The position numbers were made by a program, and so were the translations under genes. DNA of 64,000 bases from Acidobacteriota bacterium (GTDB taxonomy: Bacteria; Acidobacteriota; Thermoanaerobaculia; Multivoradales; J023), in assembly GCA_029263395.1 (NCBI GenBank), contig JAJCXO010000043.1, forward strand, positions 1 to 64,000, read 5' to 3'. Shown piece after piece: positions 34,884-44,421 of this stretch; positions within the stretch are counted from its first letter, which is position 1, and each line of letters begins with the position of its first letter. Under the pieces are notes generated by a model. It did not search any database. It was not told the origin of the DNA and saw nothing but the letters and a program-made list of their open reading frames with translations.

Positions 34884-35696
34884 TTACGAGTCTTTGTCGG
34901 CGGGTGGGGGGCTGGCGCGTCGGGTTTTGATATTGAAGGTTGCGCCTTCGATCAGCACGTGCAGACGGATACCGATCACACACACCGGATCATGCGGCTT
35001 GACCGAATCCATCGACGAGTATTCGACTTCTGAAGGGTCGACGACGGTGATGCCGCCAGAGCCGACAACTTCTAGCGTGCCGCCGGGTGCTAGGAAGGCG
35101 GCGGTGTCTTCGTCGAGGCCGATGCCGATTGGCCGCGGATTGTAGGCCAGAGCGGTGATCAATCGTCCGAGGCGGTCGCGCTGGCGAAAATGCTGGTCGA
35201 TGACGGCGAGCTGGGTGAGCCCGAGACCCGGCACCAGTTGCACCATGTCACTACGTGGGGTCATACCCTCTTTTCCATAGGCGATCATGTGCTCCGACAT
35301 GAACGATGCGCCAGCCGAGGTACCGGCGACGTGGAGGCCTTCGAGGTTACGTTCGCGCAACAGGTCGGAAACCGGCGAGCCACCGATGGTTGTCGCCAAC
35401 CGCAGTTGATTACCGCCGGTCATGAAGACTCCATCAACCTCTTTCAGCACGTCGATCCAATCCTGGCGTTTACAGTCTTCGCGCTGCTGGAACGGTAAGG
35501 TGGTGACTTTGGCAGCACCCAGGTCGCCAAACACGGATTCGTACCGTTCCCCTGCGTCTTCGAGCTGAGAGGCGGTCGGGATGACAGCGATATGTGCCTG
35601 GTCACCGCCGCAAATCTCGACAAAGCGCCGCAGAATCGCCCGGTTGTTGACCTTGGCTTCAGCGCCGCCGATAGGAATGATGTAGCCGCGAGTCAC
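34884..35696 (-). CDS. cphB: Cyanophycinase
   Basis: 270-aa serine hydrolase of peptidase family S51 that cuts cyanophycin to beta-Asp-Arg dipeptides. The nucleophile Ser128 lies in AGTSAGASFMS, with FMTGGNQLRL (91-100), PIGGAEAK at the N-terminus and GIGLDEDTAAF as further family segments. The GTG at 35696 is selected because GGAGG lies 10 bp upstream and the protein then has the normal N-terminus. The frame is open upstream to 35762. It lies 39 bp before cphA, so synthesis and breakdown are encoded together. No isoaspartyl dipeptidase is seen in the window. Confidence 0.9.
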   Translation of the reverse strand: MTRGYIIPIGGAEAKVNNRAILRRFVEICGGDQAHIAVIPTASQLEDAGERYESVFGDLGAAKVTTLPFQQREDCKRQDWIDVLKEVDGVFMTGGNQLRLATTIGGSPVSDLLRERNLEGLHVAGTSAGASFMSEHMIAYGKEGMTPRSDMVQLVPGLGLTQLAVIDQHFRQRDRLGRLITALAYNPRPIGIGLDEDTAAFLAPGGTLEVVGSGGITVVDPSEVEYSSMDSVKPHDPVCVIGIRLHVLIEGATFNIKTRRASPPPADKDS

Positions 35697-35780
35697 GATC
35701 AACAAACCTCCATCTGTGTTCCGACCGCACGCATCCAAGCCGAATCGGGCGGTCGTGAGCAATCAAAGGCGAGCGGGAAA

Positions 35781-36506
35781 CTATATCTGTTTCAGCATCT
35801 GCTTTGCCCGTTGGGCCCAAGCTCGGTTTTTCCGACGCACGTATTTCGGCGCGTGCTCGAGTTCGTGCAGCCCGGTTCGCAGCTGCTCGCCAGCTTGGTC
35901 ATGGCGACCACTCTGGATCAGGTAGTGCGCATGTAGTACCCGGTGAGCTAATCGCGGACTTTTGGTCACCAAAGCATCCAACAGTTCGTGGACCTCGTCC
36001 ATACGGTCGCTCTCTGCCAAAACATGGGCGAGATCCGAGTAGCCAGCATAGTCGCGAAACGACGGCTCGAGTGCGATCAACTCTCGGAAGTGACCGATTG
36101 CGAGCTCGTATTCGGTCAAAGCGCTGTGAGACAAGGCTAATCCGTAGAGCGCGTCGCGGGCGTCGCTTTGCATGCCGAGCGCGTCGGTGAACAAGCTTAC
36201 GGCCTCGCGATAGGCACCCTGGTCGTAAAGCGCTTGCGCCAGCATTGTTGTGTTGGTGAAGCTCGGAGATGTTTCAGCTCGGTGGCGCAGTTCGGCGAGC
36301 GTAACCTTGCGAGTGGTTGCTTTGTTGTAAAGCTCGCGTAGCCACTCGAATTCAGGGTCGTGAATTTTGATCGAGAAGAAATAGATCCACTCGCCGAACG
36401 GCATCATGATGATCGGGTACCAATAGTAGGCGGCGTTGCGACGGATCGCGTCGACCACCAGCCAGAGACTGATCGCCAGCTCTGCAAAGAGGATCAATCG
36501 GGGCAT
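35781..36506 (-). CDS. Membrane-anchored TPR protein with PLDc_N-like start
   Basis: 241-aa protein. The first 45 residues form two membrane segments (LILFAELAISLWLVVDAIRR and WYPIIMMPFGEWIYFFSI) like the phospholipase D N-terminal helical motif. The rest is a TPR array, with AQALYDQGAYREAVSLFTDA and GLALSHSALTEYELAIGHFR. It probably serves as a membrane scaffold. The start at 36506 begins the membrane segment; the frame continues upstream, but that part lies over the next gene. It is located 17 bp after the DUF4388 protein gene and is likely co-transcribed with it. Confidence 0.7.
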   Translation of the reverse strand: MPRLILFAELAISLWLVVDAIRRNAAYYWYPIIMMPFGEWIYFFSIKIHDPEFEWLRELYNKATTRKVTLAELRHRAETSPSFTNTTMLAQALYDQGAYREAVSLFTDALGMQSDARDALYGLALSHSALTEYELAIGHFRELIALEPSFRDYAGYSDLAHVLAESDRMDEVHELLDALVTKSPRLAHRVLHAHYLIQSGRHDQAGEQLRTGLHELEHAPKYVRRKNRAWAQRAKQMLKQI

Positions 36507-36523
36507 CCGTTGGCCACCACGAC

Positions 36524-38053
36524 TCAATTCGCCCGCGGTTGTAACAAGCGCATGACCCCGAGCAGACTGCGCGGCGCGTGGGTGGAAACCTTCCACTTCT
36601 GTGTTTTGGCAGTGAGCTCGGCTGCTGCTTTCTGGGCGGCCGGCGTGCAGGCAACCAGCATCCCCGCCGCCGGCCCGCTGGATCCTTCGAGGCGCTCTAT
36701 GACGCGTTTTACGAGCTCCATCTCCTCCGCGCTGTCCAGCCACAACAGCACTCCGGCACAGACTGGCACGATCGCTTCCACCAGCTGGCGGGCACCACTC
36801 AATGGCTGCACGTGTAAGGACAACTTGCCGAGGTCGGTTTTGAAGGTTGCGCTACCGCCCCTGCCTTGCTGCGTTTGTTCTACCAGAGCACGCAGCGCAT
36901 CGTTGCGTAGGAAACCCGGGACGCTGGCTGGAAGTTGTTGTAGCTCGGGCCAGGCACCGGGGTCGGCGAGTAGCAGGCAAGGCAGCGCAGTGACGTCGAA
37001 GCCAGCGTTACGAGCCGCGGAGAGCAAGCTGTTGACGGCGACATCGAGCACAACTGAGGATGAAATCTCAGTGGTCGACATCGCCTGTTGCGACAAGCTC
37101 TCGTCGACCGGCGACACAACACCAAGCTCTGCCAGCCAAGTGACTGCGAGGCGGATTTTCTCAGGTGCCGCAAAGCCCGCGGTCATCAAGTCGTACAGAC
37201 GCAAGCCGCGCTCTTGGCCGAGCCGCTCGAAAACCGCCTCGATCGGCAGGAACCGAAAAGCTTCCTCGATCGTCGGCAGACTGTTGATCAGGCGCTCGAG
37301 CGGTGCGCTGGTAGCAGGCGAATACCGACGACGTTTGGCAAGTTGATCCTCGATCCATGCCGCCTGCATCAGCATCTCAGTGATCTGCAGTCCTTCCGGC
37401 TGGGTTTGCCCAGCCACCACCGGCCGGGCTTGCCCAGCCACCGCCGGCTGTCCGGAGGTGAGTTGGAAGCGGCCTTCTTTCATGCCGATGATCGCCAACA
37501 TGGCGTCGCGGCCATGAAGTTTTTCCCAGCGTGCCGCGATCACCCTGCCGCGCTGCAACTGCAGTCGTCCAGAGCTTTTGCTGCCGGAGATCCTGAGATC
37601 TCCGGTCTTGGCTGATTGCTGGATGTATTGCAGCAGCTCCCAGATCGGATGACTGGTGAGGTCACCTTTCAAGACCGGCGGCGCGGACTTCTTGCCGAGC
37701 AATCGATCCAGCCGGAGCAGCAACTCCTCGGGGTCGCACGGTAGCGACAGGTAGTCCTCGGCACCGGCTCGCAGCGCCTCGATGCGAGACGCGCTATCGT
37801 CGTTGGCCGATAGAACGACGATCGGCAAGGAGCTCGTTTCGGTTTGCTGTCGCAGCTGGCGAATAGTCTCGAGACCCGAGACGCCGGGCAATGCCATCGA
37901 CATCACGAGCACATCTGCTTGGCCTTCAGTGCAGATCGAGACCGCAACTACAGGCTCCGCGACCAGAGTCGACGAATGGCCGGAGACCAGCAGGCGGTCC
38001 TCGATAACCGCGGCAAAGACCGGATCGAGCGCCAGTAAAAGTACTTTCGCCAC
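36524..38053 (-). CDS. Degenerate receiver domain with DUF4388 (PATAN-type) module
   Basis: 509-aa protein. Residues 1 to about 120 have a response-regulator receiver fold, but the phosphoacceptor Asp is replaced by Ser52 (VLVMSMALPGVSG) and the conserved Lys by Leu (YLSLPCDP). It therefore should not be phosphorylated in the usual way. From about 128, GDLTSHPIWELLQYIQQS begins a DUF4388/PATAN module, often found in gliding, motility and predatory regulators. An in-frame 8-residue repeat (VAGQARPV, VAGQTQPE) follows at about 208. The C-terminal 250 residues are unrecognised. It probably acts as a protein-protein adaptor in signalling. It lies between the ACIII genes and a TPR gene. Confidence 0.75.
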   Translation of the reverse strand: MAKVLLLALDPVFAAVIEDRLLVSGHSSTLVAEPVVAVSICTEGQADVLVMSMALPGVSGLETIRQLRQQTETSSLPIVVLSANDDSASRIEALRAGAEDYLSLPCDPEELLLRLDRLLGKKSAPPVLKGDLTSHPIWELLQYIQQSAKTGDLRISGSKSSGRLQLQRGRVIAARWEKLHGRDAMLAIIGMKEGRFQLTSGQPAVAGQARPVVAGQTQPEGLQITEMLMQAAWIEDQLAKRRRYSPATSAPLERLINSLPTIEEAFRFLPIEAVFERLGQERGLRLYDLMTAGFAAPEKIRLAVTWLAELGVVSPVDESLSQQAMSTTEISSSVVLDVAVNSLLSAARNAGFDVTALPCLLLADPGAWPELQQLPASVPGFLRNDALRALVEQTQQGRGGSATFKTDLGKLSLHVQPLSGARQLVEAIVPVCAGVLLWLDSAEEMELVKRVIERLEGSSGPAAGMLVACTPAAQKAAAELTAKTQKWKVSTHAPRSLLGVMRLLQPRAN

Positions 38054-38069
38054 CGGGCTGTGTGCTCCC

Positions 38070-39269
38070 CTAGGGGTTCTCGAACGCCAGCGACTCCTGG
38101 AGTCGCGGATCCTTTACCGGGATCAACGTGCTGCGTTGCATCAGGCTGAAGAGGACAGCGAGGAACAATCCGCCGATGCCGAGCCAGCAGGTGAAGTCGA
38201 GCACGCTGAGCTGAAACGCTTCATGGTGCAGTGTTGGCATCACCAGCCAGTAGATGTCGACATAGTGCATGAACAGCATCCACAAAGCTGCGAGTGTCAA
38301 GGTCAGTCTCTGCCGTTTGACCCATTGAGTGATCAGGAAGAAGAACGGTACGACAAAGTGGCCGGCAGCGAGGAAGATCGAAGTCCACCGCCACGTGGGA
38401 TCGTCCCAGCGCATATCGAACCAGAAGGTCTCTTCAGGGATGTTGGCATACCAGATCAACATGAATTGGGAGAAGCCGATATAGGCCCAGAACACGACGA
38501 AACCAAAAAGTAGCTTGCCAAGGTCGTGGAAGTGCTCCCAGGTGACGATGTGGGTCAGTGCGCCGCTGCCCTTGAGTTGCAAAACCAGCAAGATCAGGAA
38601 AGCGAAGATCGATACCACGCAACCGGCGAAGATGTAGACCCCAAAAATGGTCGAGAACCAATGGGGTTCTAATGACATCAGCCAATCGAAGGAGGCGAAC
38701 ATTATGGTGACAGCAAAGAGCACCATGCCGGGAGCGCTGCGGGTTTGCAGCCGTTGAGTGATGTCAGGGTCACCGCTCTTGTCCTGCTGGGCCGATTGAC
38801 TCCGGAAGTACATCGACAGCATCGTCCAAACCGCGAAGAAGAAGGCGGCTCGGATGAAGAAGAACGTCTCGTTGAGATAGGGCGCCTTGTGCTGCAGTAA
38901 GGGATCGTGGGCCACTGCATCAGCGTGGGTCCAGTGGTAGAGGTCGTGCATCCCCAACGCCACCGGGATAAATAGCAGAACAAACACGGGTAAGGTTCCC
39001 ATCACATGTTCAGCCTGTCGGCGAACGACCACACTCCAGCCTGAGCGTGCCAGGTAATGCAGGAGGACAAAAAACAATCCGCCCAGCGCCAGGGTCAACC
39101 AGTACATGAAACCGGTCAAATAGGAGAAGCTGAACTGCTGGCTGCCGTGCCCCATCATGTATGAGGCGATAAGGCTGATGAGGCCGACGCCACCGGCGAT
39201 CATAGGCAGCTTGTTCCAGCTCTCCGGCAGCGAGATCTCTTCAGGGGATACTGAGATTTCGTGTTCCAT
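38070..39269 (-). CDS. actF: Alternative complex III subunit ActF
   Basis: 399-aa membrane protein with about ten helices, the quinone-binding subunit 2 (ActF) of the quinol:cytochrome c oxidoreductase known as alternative complex III. Typical segments are GMHDLYHWTHADAV, LNETFFFIRAAFFF, FASFDWLMSLEPHWFSTIFG and FLAAGHFVVPFFFLITQWVK. It receives quinol-side electrons together with ActC. It is encoded 100 bp after actD; the cytochrome subunit ActE that normally stands between them is missing here. Confidence 0.88.
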   Translation of the reverse strand: MEHEISVSPEEISLPESWNKLPMIAGGVGLISLIASYMMGHGSQQFSFSYLTGFMYWLTLALGGLFFVLLHYLARSGWSVVVRRQAEHVMGTLPVFVLLFIPVALGMHDLYHWTHADAVAHDPLLQHKAPYLNETFFFIRAAFFFAVWTMLSMYFRSQSAQQDKSGDPDITQRLQTRSAPGMVLFAVTIMFASFDWLMSLEPHWFSTIFGVYIFAGCVVSIFAFLILLVLQLKGSGALTHIVTWEHFHDLGKLLFGFVVFWAYIGFSQFMLIWYANIPEETFWFDMRWDDPTWRWTSIFLAAGHFVVPFFFLITQWVKRQRLTLTLAALWMLFMHYVDIYWLVMPTLHHEAFQLSVLDFTCWLGIGGLFLAVLFSLMQRSTLIPVKDPRLQESLAFENP

Positions 39270-39369
39270 GCGGTGGGCGCTTTCTTATCGGGCAGTCTCG
39301 TCGAACGGGTTCTCGTGGGTGCCGCGTCGTTGTTGCCTGGTCTGTGAGTTCAGGTCTGTTGGTTAACAG

Positions 39370-39924
39370 TCAAGCCGCGACTGGTTCCACGTAGGTGGCA
39401 CCAATCTCTTCCAAGAAGCGTGGGGTCTCCGCGGAGTCGTATTGGGGATCCTGCGCCTCGATCGAGATGAAGAAGGCGTCGTCGGTGACTTTTTTGAAGC
39501 GCTCGGAATTGAACAACGCGTGGTGATGGCGCGGCAAGCGAGCCATGATCAGTAGGCCGAGAACCGCTCCGGAAGCACCTCCCAGGACACCGCACTCGAA
39601 GGTGATCGGAATAAAGGCTGGCCAACTGAAAAAAGGTTTACCGCTGATCACCAAGGGGTAGGCTTTGCTCGCCACCCACCATTGCATGATCATGCCGAGG
39701 ACGGCTCCAGAAAGGCCCATTACCAGCACAAAAGCCGAGACCCAAGAACGTTTCAATCCCATCGCCTTGTCGAGCCCGTGGATCGGAAACGGAGTGTGGG
39801 CGTCCCAGATCGAGAAGCCTTTGTCTCGCACCTTGGCACAGGCGTGCATCAATGTTTCGGGTGAGGAGAATTCGGCCAGGACCCCAAATGTTCCGTCGCC
39901 TGCTGTCACCTTGTCGTCTGCCAT
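39370..39924 (-). CDS. actD: Alternative complex III subunit ActD
   Basis: 184-aa protein of the DUF3341 family, ActD. The N-terminal domain has FGVLAEFSSPETLMHACAKV and WDAHTPFPIHGLDKAMGLKR, then two helices (about 65-88 and 106-128) and a short C-terminal domain ending in FLEEIGATYVEPV. ActD is a structural membrane subunit without cofactors. AGGGAA precedes the ATG. It follows actC by 39 bp. Confidence 0.9.
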   Translation of the reverse strand: MADDKVTAGDGTFGVLAEFSSPETLMHACAKVRDKGFSIWDAHTPFPIHGLDKAMGLKRSWVSAFVLVMGLSGAVLGMIMQWWVASKAYPLVISGKPFFSWPAFIPITFECGVLGGASGAVLGLLIMARLPRHHHALFNSERFKKVTDDAFFISIEAQDPQYDSAETPRFLEEIGATYVEPVAA

Positions 39925-39963
39925 AGTGCAGTTTTCCCTTGTTTCTCGGTGGCAGGTTTGCCG

Positions 39964-41352
39964 CTACTCGGGACGGTTGTGGACGTGAGCTTGCGGTAAC
40001 ACGCTCTTGACTTCGGCCATCGCCACCATCGGCATGAAGCGAACGAAGAGGGTGAACATGGTGAAGAACAAGCCGAAGCTACCGGCGAAGAACGCGAAGT
40101 CCCAAAAGGTCGGCGTGAAGTAATCCCAACTCGACGGCAGGAAGTCGCGATGTAATGAGGTGACGACGATCACGAAGCGCTCGAACCACATCCCGATGTT
40201 GATGAAGATCGAGGCGATGAACAGCGTCGGGATGTGAGTGCGCGCTTTCTTGAACCAGAACACCTGCGGCACAACCACATTACACGTCACCATGATCCAA
40301 TAAGCCCAAGCAAACGGGCCGCGGGCACGGTTGAGGAACGCAAAAAGCTCAACCTCGGTGCCGCTGTACCAGGCGATGAAAAATTCTAGCGAGTAGGCCA
40401 AGCCGACGAGTGAGCCGGTCAACAGGATGAGCCTCGCCATGCGGTCGAAGTGCAACATGTTGATGACGTGCTCGAGCTTGAAGATCACTCGGCAGATCAC
40501 CATTAGAGTGATCACCATGGCTAGCCCGGAGAAGATGGCGCCGGCCACGAAGTAGGGTGGGAAGATCGTGGTGTGCCAACCCGGAAGTTGGGCGGTGGCG
40601 AAATCGAACGACACCACCGAGTGCACCGAAAGCACCAGCGGCGTCGCCAAGCCGGCGAGCAGTAGATAAGCTTTTTCGTAGTGCAGCCATTGCCGGAAGG
40701 AGCCGCGCCAGCCGAGGGCAAAAATGCCGTAAATGACTTGGCGTGTGCGTGTCGTAGCGCGGTCGCGAGCGGTGGCGAGATCTGGAACCAGACCGATGTA
40801 CCAGAACAGCAGCGACACTGTGCCGTAGATCGACACCGCAAACACATCCCACATCAGGGGGCTGCGAAACTGCGGCCACATGTCCATCTGGTTGGGAATC
40901 GGGAACATCCAGTAGGGTAGCCATGGGCGGCCGATGTGGATGCCAGGGAAAACCAGGGCACACATCACGGCGAAAATGGTCATCGCCTCGGCGGTGCGGT
41001 TGATCGAGGTTCGCCATTTCTGGCGGAAAAGAAACAGTACAGCCGAGATCAGTGTTCCGGCGTGGCCGATGCCGACCCAGAAGACAAAGTTTACGATCGG
41101 CCAAGCCCAAGCAACTGGGATGTTGTTGCCCCAGATGCCGGTGCCTTCCCAGAACAACCAGCCGATCGAGAATCCGAAGAGTCCCAGGAAACAGAGAGAC
41201 ACTCCCAGGAAGATGTACCACCCGAGAGGTGGTTTCCACTCCATCGGAGCCGAAACGACTTCGGTAATGTCGTGAAAACTGGGGTCGCCTTCGATTAACG
41301 GCGCGCGACCGGCGACCGGATCAATGTCGGCTACTACTGCTGCGTGCGCCAT
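39964..41352 (-). CDS. actC: Alternative complex III subunit ActC (NrfD family)
   Basis: 462-aa integral membrane protein of the NrfD/PsrC family with about ten helices, the quinol-oxidising subunit ActC. Family segments are [60 protein letters not shown] and [20 protein letters not shown]. It should oxidise quinol and pass electrons to the iron-sulfur subunit ActB and haem subunit ActA, but neither gene lies in front of it; a HemY-type gene does. It begins the actC-actD-actF group on the minus strand. Confidence 0.92.
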   Translation of the reverse strand: MAHAAVVADIDPVAGRAPLIEGDPSFHDITEVVSAPMEWKPPLGWYIFLGVSLCFLGLFGFSIGWLFWEGTGIWGNNIPVAWAWPIVNFVFWVGIGHAGTLISAVLFLFRQKWRTSINRTAEAMTIFAVMCALVFPGIHIGRPWLPYWMFPIPNQMDMWPQFRSPLMWDVFAVSIYGTVSLLFWYIGLVPDLATARDRATTRTRQVIYGIFALGWRGSFRQWLHYEKAYLLLAGLATPLVLSVHSVVSFDFATAQLPGWHTTIFPPYFVAGAIFSGLAMVITLMVICRVIFKLEHVINMLHFDRMARLILLTGSLVGLAYSLEFFIAWYSGTEVELFAFLNRARGPFAWAYWIMVTCNVVVPQVFWFKKARTHIPTLFIASIFINIGMWFERFVIVVTSLHRDFLPSSWDYFTPTFWDFAFFAGSFGLFFTMFTLFVRFMPMVAMAEVKSVLPQAHVHNRPE

Positions 41353-41427
41353 CGTAGGGCTTCGCCTCGCTCAGGTTGATTTGAATGCTGATCAGCGGCG
41401 GTATTCTGCACGCCAGAAAGCCATGGG

Positions 41428-42900
41428 TCAACCTGGGCGACGGTTAAGGTAGATCGAGATCTGCTGCGCGACCTCGGTTGCGCTGCGGATACAGTCCGGT
41501 AATCCGACCCCGTGATAGGCGCTACCGACGACAAAAACACCCGGTGGCAGAGCCGTTTCGAGAGTGCTCACGCGCTCGAGATGACCCACTTCGTACTGCG
41601 GATAACCCTGTGGCCAGCGGTAGAGTCGGGTCATCCTGGGTTCGGCATCGAGTCCCATCATGGTAGCGAGATCACGCTTGACCGCGTGGATGATTTCGCC
41701 GTCATCGAGCTCGAGCAGGTCTTCGTTGCCAGCACCGCCGAGAAAAACTCTCAGCAGGGCCATGCCCTCGGGGGCGCGCTGATCGAACTTGGTCGAGGTC
41801 CAGGTGCAGGCCAGTACGGCGTGAGACTGCCCGCCGCGTTGGGGACGCCGAGGCACGAAAAAGCCGAAGCCATCCATGGGATGGCCCACGTCGGCTCGGC
41901 GGTAGCCAAGGGAGAGGGTCGCCATCGACACGTAGGGGATCGAGCGTAGCTTGGCGGCGAGCGCGGGATCGAGGTCGGCAACCAGATCACTGGCTGCATA
42001 AGCAGGGGTCGCCAACACTACCGCGTCGGCTTCGAGTTCCTGGCGACCGTCATCGAGGCCATCGAGAGTGACCCGATAGCTTTGCTTGTTTTCGGCTCGG
42101 CAGATCTTGTGGACGCGACAGGCGAGATGTTGCGTTGCCGGATCCAACCGGGCAACGAGTGCGCTCACCAACTCGGACATGCCCCCCTTCAGCGCCCAGA
42201 ACACCGGTGGTGGCGAGGTGGTGACTCCAGCTGCGCGATGCTGCGTTCGCATCGCACTAACTCCGCGTTGGATGCTGCCGTACTTTGCCTCGAGAGCCGC
42301 TAGCCGTGGGTAGGTCGCACGCAGGCTCATGCGTTCGATGTTGGCGACGTGGATGTGGGCTAGTAGCGGTTCTGCCAGATTCCACAGCGCACCGGCTCCC
42401 AATCGTCGTCGGACGAAGTCTGCCAGACTCTCGTCGTCGACCGATTGTTGCGGGGGCACTATCCGCTCCAGTGCGAATCGGAGCTTGGCCGGCCAAGAGA
42501 GCAGTGGGGAACGCAGGAACTCGCCCCAATTGCTCGGCGCGAGCAACAATAGACCGTCGGGTATGCGCTCCAGCCGACCCTCGTGGAGCACAAAGGCTCC
42601 ACGTCGCTCGTCTTTCGACGGCAGCAATCGATCGTCCAATCCGAGTTCGCTGATCAGCTGCATACCCCAAGGCTTGTGGGGAATGATCGCGTCCGGCCCG
42701 CCTTCGACCACGAAGCCGTCGACTTGGTCCGTGACGACCTTACCGCCGAAACGCGACGTGCTCTCTACCAGATGGCACGTCAACGGCTCGCCGAACTCGC
42801 CGCGGAGCGAGTTGGCTTCTTGTTGTAACGAGTCCTGTTGCAGGCGAAAGGCTGTCGCCAGACCGGCGATGCCCCCGCCGATCACGACGACGTTTGGCAT
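41428..42900 (-). CDS. hemG: Protoporphyrinogen/coproporphyrinogen oxidase (HemY family)
   Basis: 490-aa FAD enzyme of oxygen-dependent haem synthesis. The dinucleotide-binding motif VVVIGGGIAGLATAFRL is at the N-terminus, and RFGGKVVTDQVDGFVVEGGPDA is the second family segment. The C-terminal FVVGSAYHGVGLPDCIRSAT binds FAD. The protein could be the proto- or the coproporphyrinogen-type enzyme; sequence alone does not separate them. The ATG at 42900 starts the normal N-terminus; a frame open to 43020 adds 40 residues with no family counterpart. No clear ribosome site. Its place beside actC-actD-actF and a radical SAM gene fits respiratory haem supply. Confidence 0.88.
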   Translation of the reverse strand: MPNVVVIGGGIAGLATAFRLQQDSLQQEANSLRGEFGEPLTCHLVESTSRFGGKVVTDQVDGFVVEGGPDAIIPHKPWGMQLISELGLDDRLLPSKDERRGAFVLHEGRLERIPDGLLLLAPSNWGEFLRSPLLSWPAKLRFALERIVPPQQSVDDESLADFVRRRLGAGALWNLAEPLLAHIHVANIERMSLRATYPRLAALEAKYGSIQRGVSAMRTQHRAAGVTTSPPPVFWALKGGMSELVSALVARLDPATQHLACRVHKICRAENKQSYRVTLDGLDDGRQELEADAVVLATPAYAASDLVADLDPALAAKLRSIPYVSMATLSLGYRRADVGHPMDGFGFFVPRRPQRGGQSHAVLACTWTSTKFDQRAPEGMALLRVFLGGAGNEDLLELDDGEIIHAVKRDLATMMGLDAEPRMTRLYRWPQGYPQYEVGHLERVSTLETALPPGVFVVGSAYHGVGLPDCIRSATEVAQQISIYLNRRPG

Positions 42901-43108
42901 AGGTTGTACCGCGAGCGAAGAGAAGAGTCCTATCTCGGTCGCCGAGTTTAGCCCACCGTCTACTCGGTTGGCAGCTGGTGCGTCGAGTCGTTCGTTGTCA
43001 GACGAAAGACGTCTCCGCATCCAGAGATTGGCGATCGCCCTTCGATGCGCGTGTTTCTACGCGACCTGTTCGAACAACTTCGTCAAGAAATAGCTCGCTG
43101 AACCGTGC

Positions 43109-43590
43109 TCACCGTCCGCTCGGGTTCAACCCAGGCAAGACGAGTTGGCTGCCGTCTGCTCGTTGCTCGGTGGATGTTGCTTGTCGTCGATCGAGTTTAC
43201 GAGGCGGTCGATGTTGCCCAGTTGGGCCGAAGACGGTTCGGCCGCCATAATCAGTGCTGCGACGGTGCTCGTTGGCGATGAAGGCATCGAAGCCGGCCGA
43301 CTCGTTGCCGAGCTCTAGGTTGTGCTCCAGATGGCGCGCTTGGCGATCTAGTCGACGTAGGGCTTGCAAACGATCCTCGTTGCCGAAGAGTGCCAGTCCA
43401 TCCCCATGACGGCGCCGAAGGATTGGAACCAGAAAGGGTGCGCCAAACGTCGGAGTAGCTCGTCACGACCATAGTGCAGGATCACCGCCTCGACGATCAC
43501 CCGTCCGAGGCGCTCCATCCGTCGTGCCAGCCAAGGCGGCACGCGGCCGTTGTGGAGGGGGAGATCGGCACTTCCGCTACGTTGGGCCAT
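43109..43590 (-). pseudogene. DUF763 gene with internal deletion
   Basis: The frame starting at 43590 reads RSGSADLPLHNGRVPPWLA and FWFQSFGAVMGMDWHSS, the N-terminal signature of DUF763 proteins. It then stops after about 80 codons. A second frame, shifted by one base, continues from the same point with LFGNEDRLQALRRLDRQARH and runs to 43109, resembling the family's C-terminus. DUF763 proteins are around 370-440 aa, so a central part of roughly 200-280 residues is gone and the junction is out of frame. The remnant lies 3 bp after the methyltransferase gene. Confidence 0.65.
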
Positions 43591-43593
43591 GAG

Positions 43594-44421
43594 TCAGTAT
43601 CCCTGGCGACGTCGCTTGAGGAGCCGCTTGCCAGCCGCCTGGGCGATCTGGAGCGGGTTCTGCAGCCAGGCGAAACCAGTCGATGTAAGGAGCCGCGATA
43701 AATCGGAGGCTCGGCGCAGTGCAGAGGGGTTCTTGCGCGCTCGCAACAAAACGATGAATTCGTTGCCGAAGAGTGCGGTGTTGTCACACCGAGCGAGGGC
43801 GAAGGGAGCAACGTTGCGGCTGTAGAGGTAGAGCAGCAGGTGAAGGATGTCTTGCAGCACCCAGACGTGATTGTGGACGGCGAAGCCGTTTTCGAATCGG
43901 TCTTCGATCCAGTTTTTCCACTCCGGCGAACCGGGTGCAAACCTTTCGACATGGGTCGCCCAGTCGACGAGATGTTCGAAGTTCTTGAGCCGTGGATCGA
44001 GGGTATTGTGGGAGTCGGCAACCAGATGCGATAGCGGCGTGCGGCGTCGATTGACGTCGAAGGTGTAACGTTTATCGGGCAGGGCCACCATCGCCAGGCC
44101 GCCATCCCTCAGGATACGGTGCCATTCGGTCAAAGCGCGGATCGGGTCGGTGAGATGCTCGAGGACGTGATTGGCGATCAAGAAGTCGAAGGTATCGTCT
44201 TCGACGGTAGGGAACGATTCGCTATCGCTCAGGATGTCCGGATGGACACCCCCTGGATAGTGGCGGTCGATCTCCTCCGGCGGCAAGATGTCGGAGTAGA
44301 CGACCTCGACGCCGTCACCGAGCTCAAAAGGGTTTCTGAGTGCGCCGATCTCGAGCCCACGGCCGCACAGCAGGCGAGCGTAACGGGCACGGCGGGGATG
44401 GGCTGTTGGCGGCACCGTCAC
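43594..44421 (-). CDS. SAM-dependent methyltransferase
   Basis: 275-aa class I methyltransferase. LCGRGLEIGALRNPF is the SAM-binding glycine loop (motif I), VVYSDILPPEE motif II, and DDTFDFLIANHVLEHLTDPI and LRDGGLAMVALPDKRYTFD the later motifs of the UbiE/type-11 group. The C-terminal 90 residues form an extra helical part seen in glycan-associated methyltransferases. The substrate is unknown. The GTG start overlaps the TGA of the binding-protein gene by 4 bp, so it is translated with that operon. Confidence 0.82.
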   Translation of the reverse strand: MTVPPTAHPRRARYARLLCGRGLEIGALRNPFELGDGVEVVYSDILPPEEIDRHYPGGVHPDILSDSESFPTVEDDTFDFLIANHVLEHLTDPIRALTEWHRILRDGGLAMVALPDKRYTFDVNRRRTPLSHLVADSHNTLDPRLKNFEHLVDWATHVERFAPGSPEWKNWIEDRFENGFAVHNHVWVLQDILHLLLYLYSRNVAPFALARCDNTALFGNEFIVLLRARKNPSALRRASDLSRLLTSTGFAWLQNPLQIAQAAGKRLLKRRRQGY

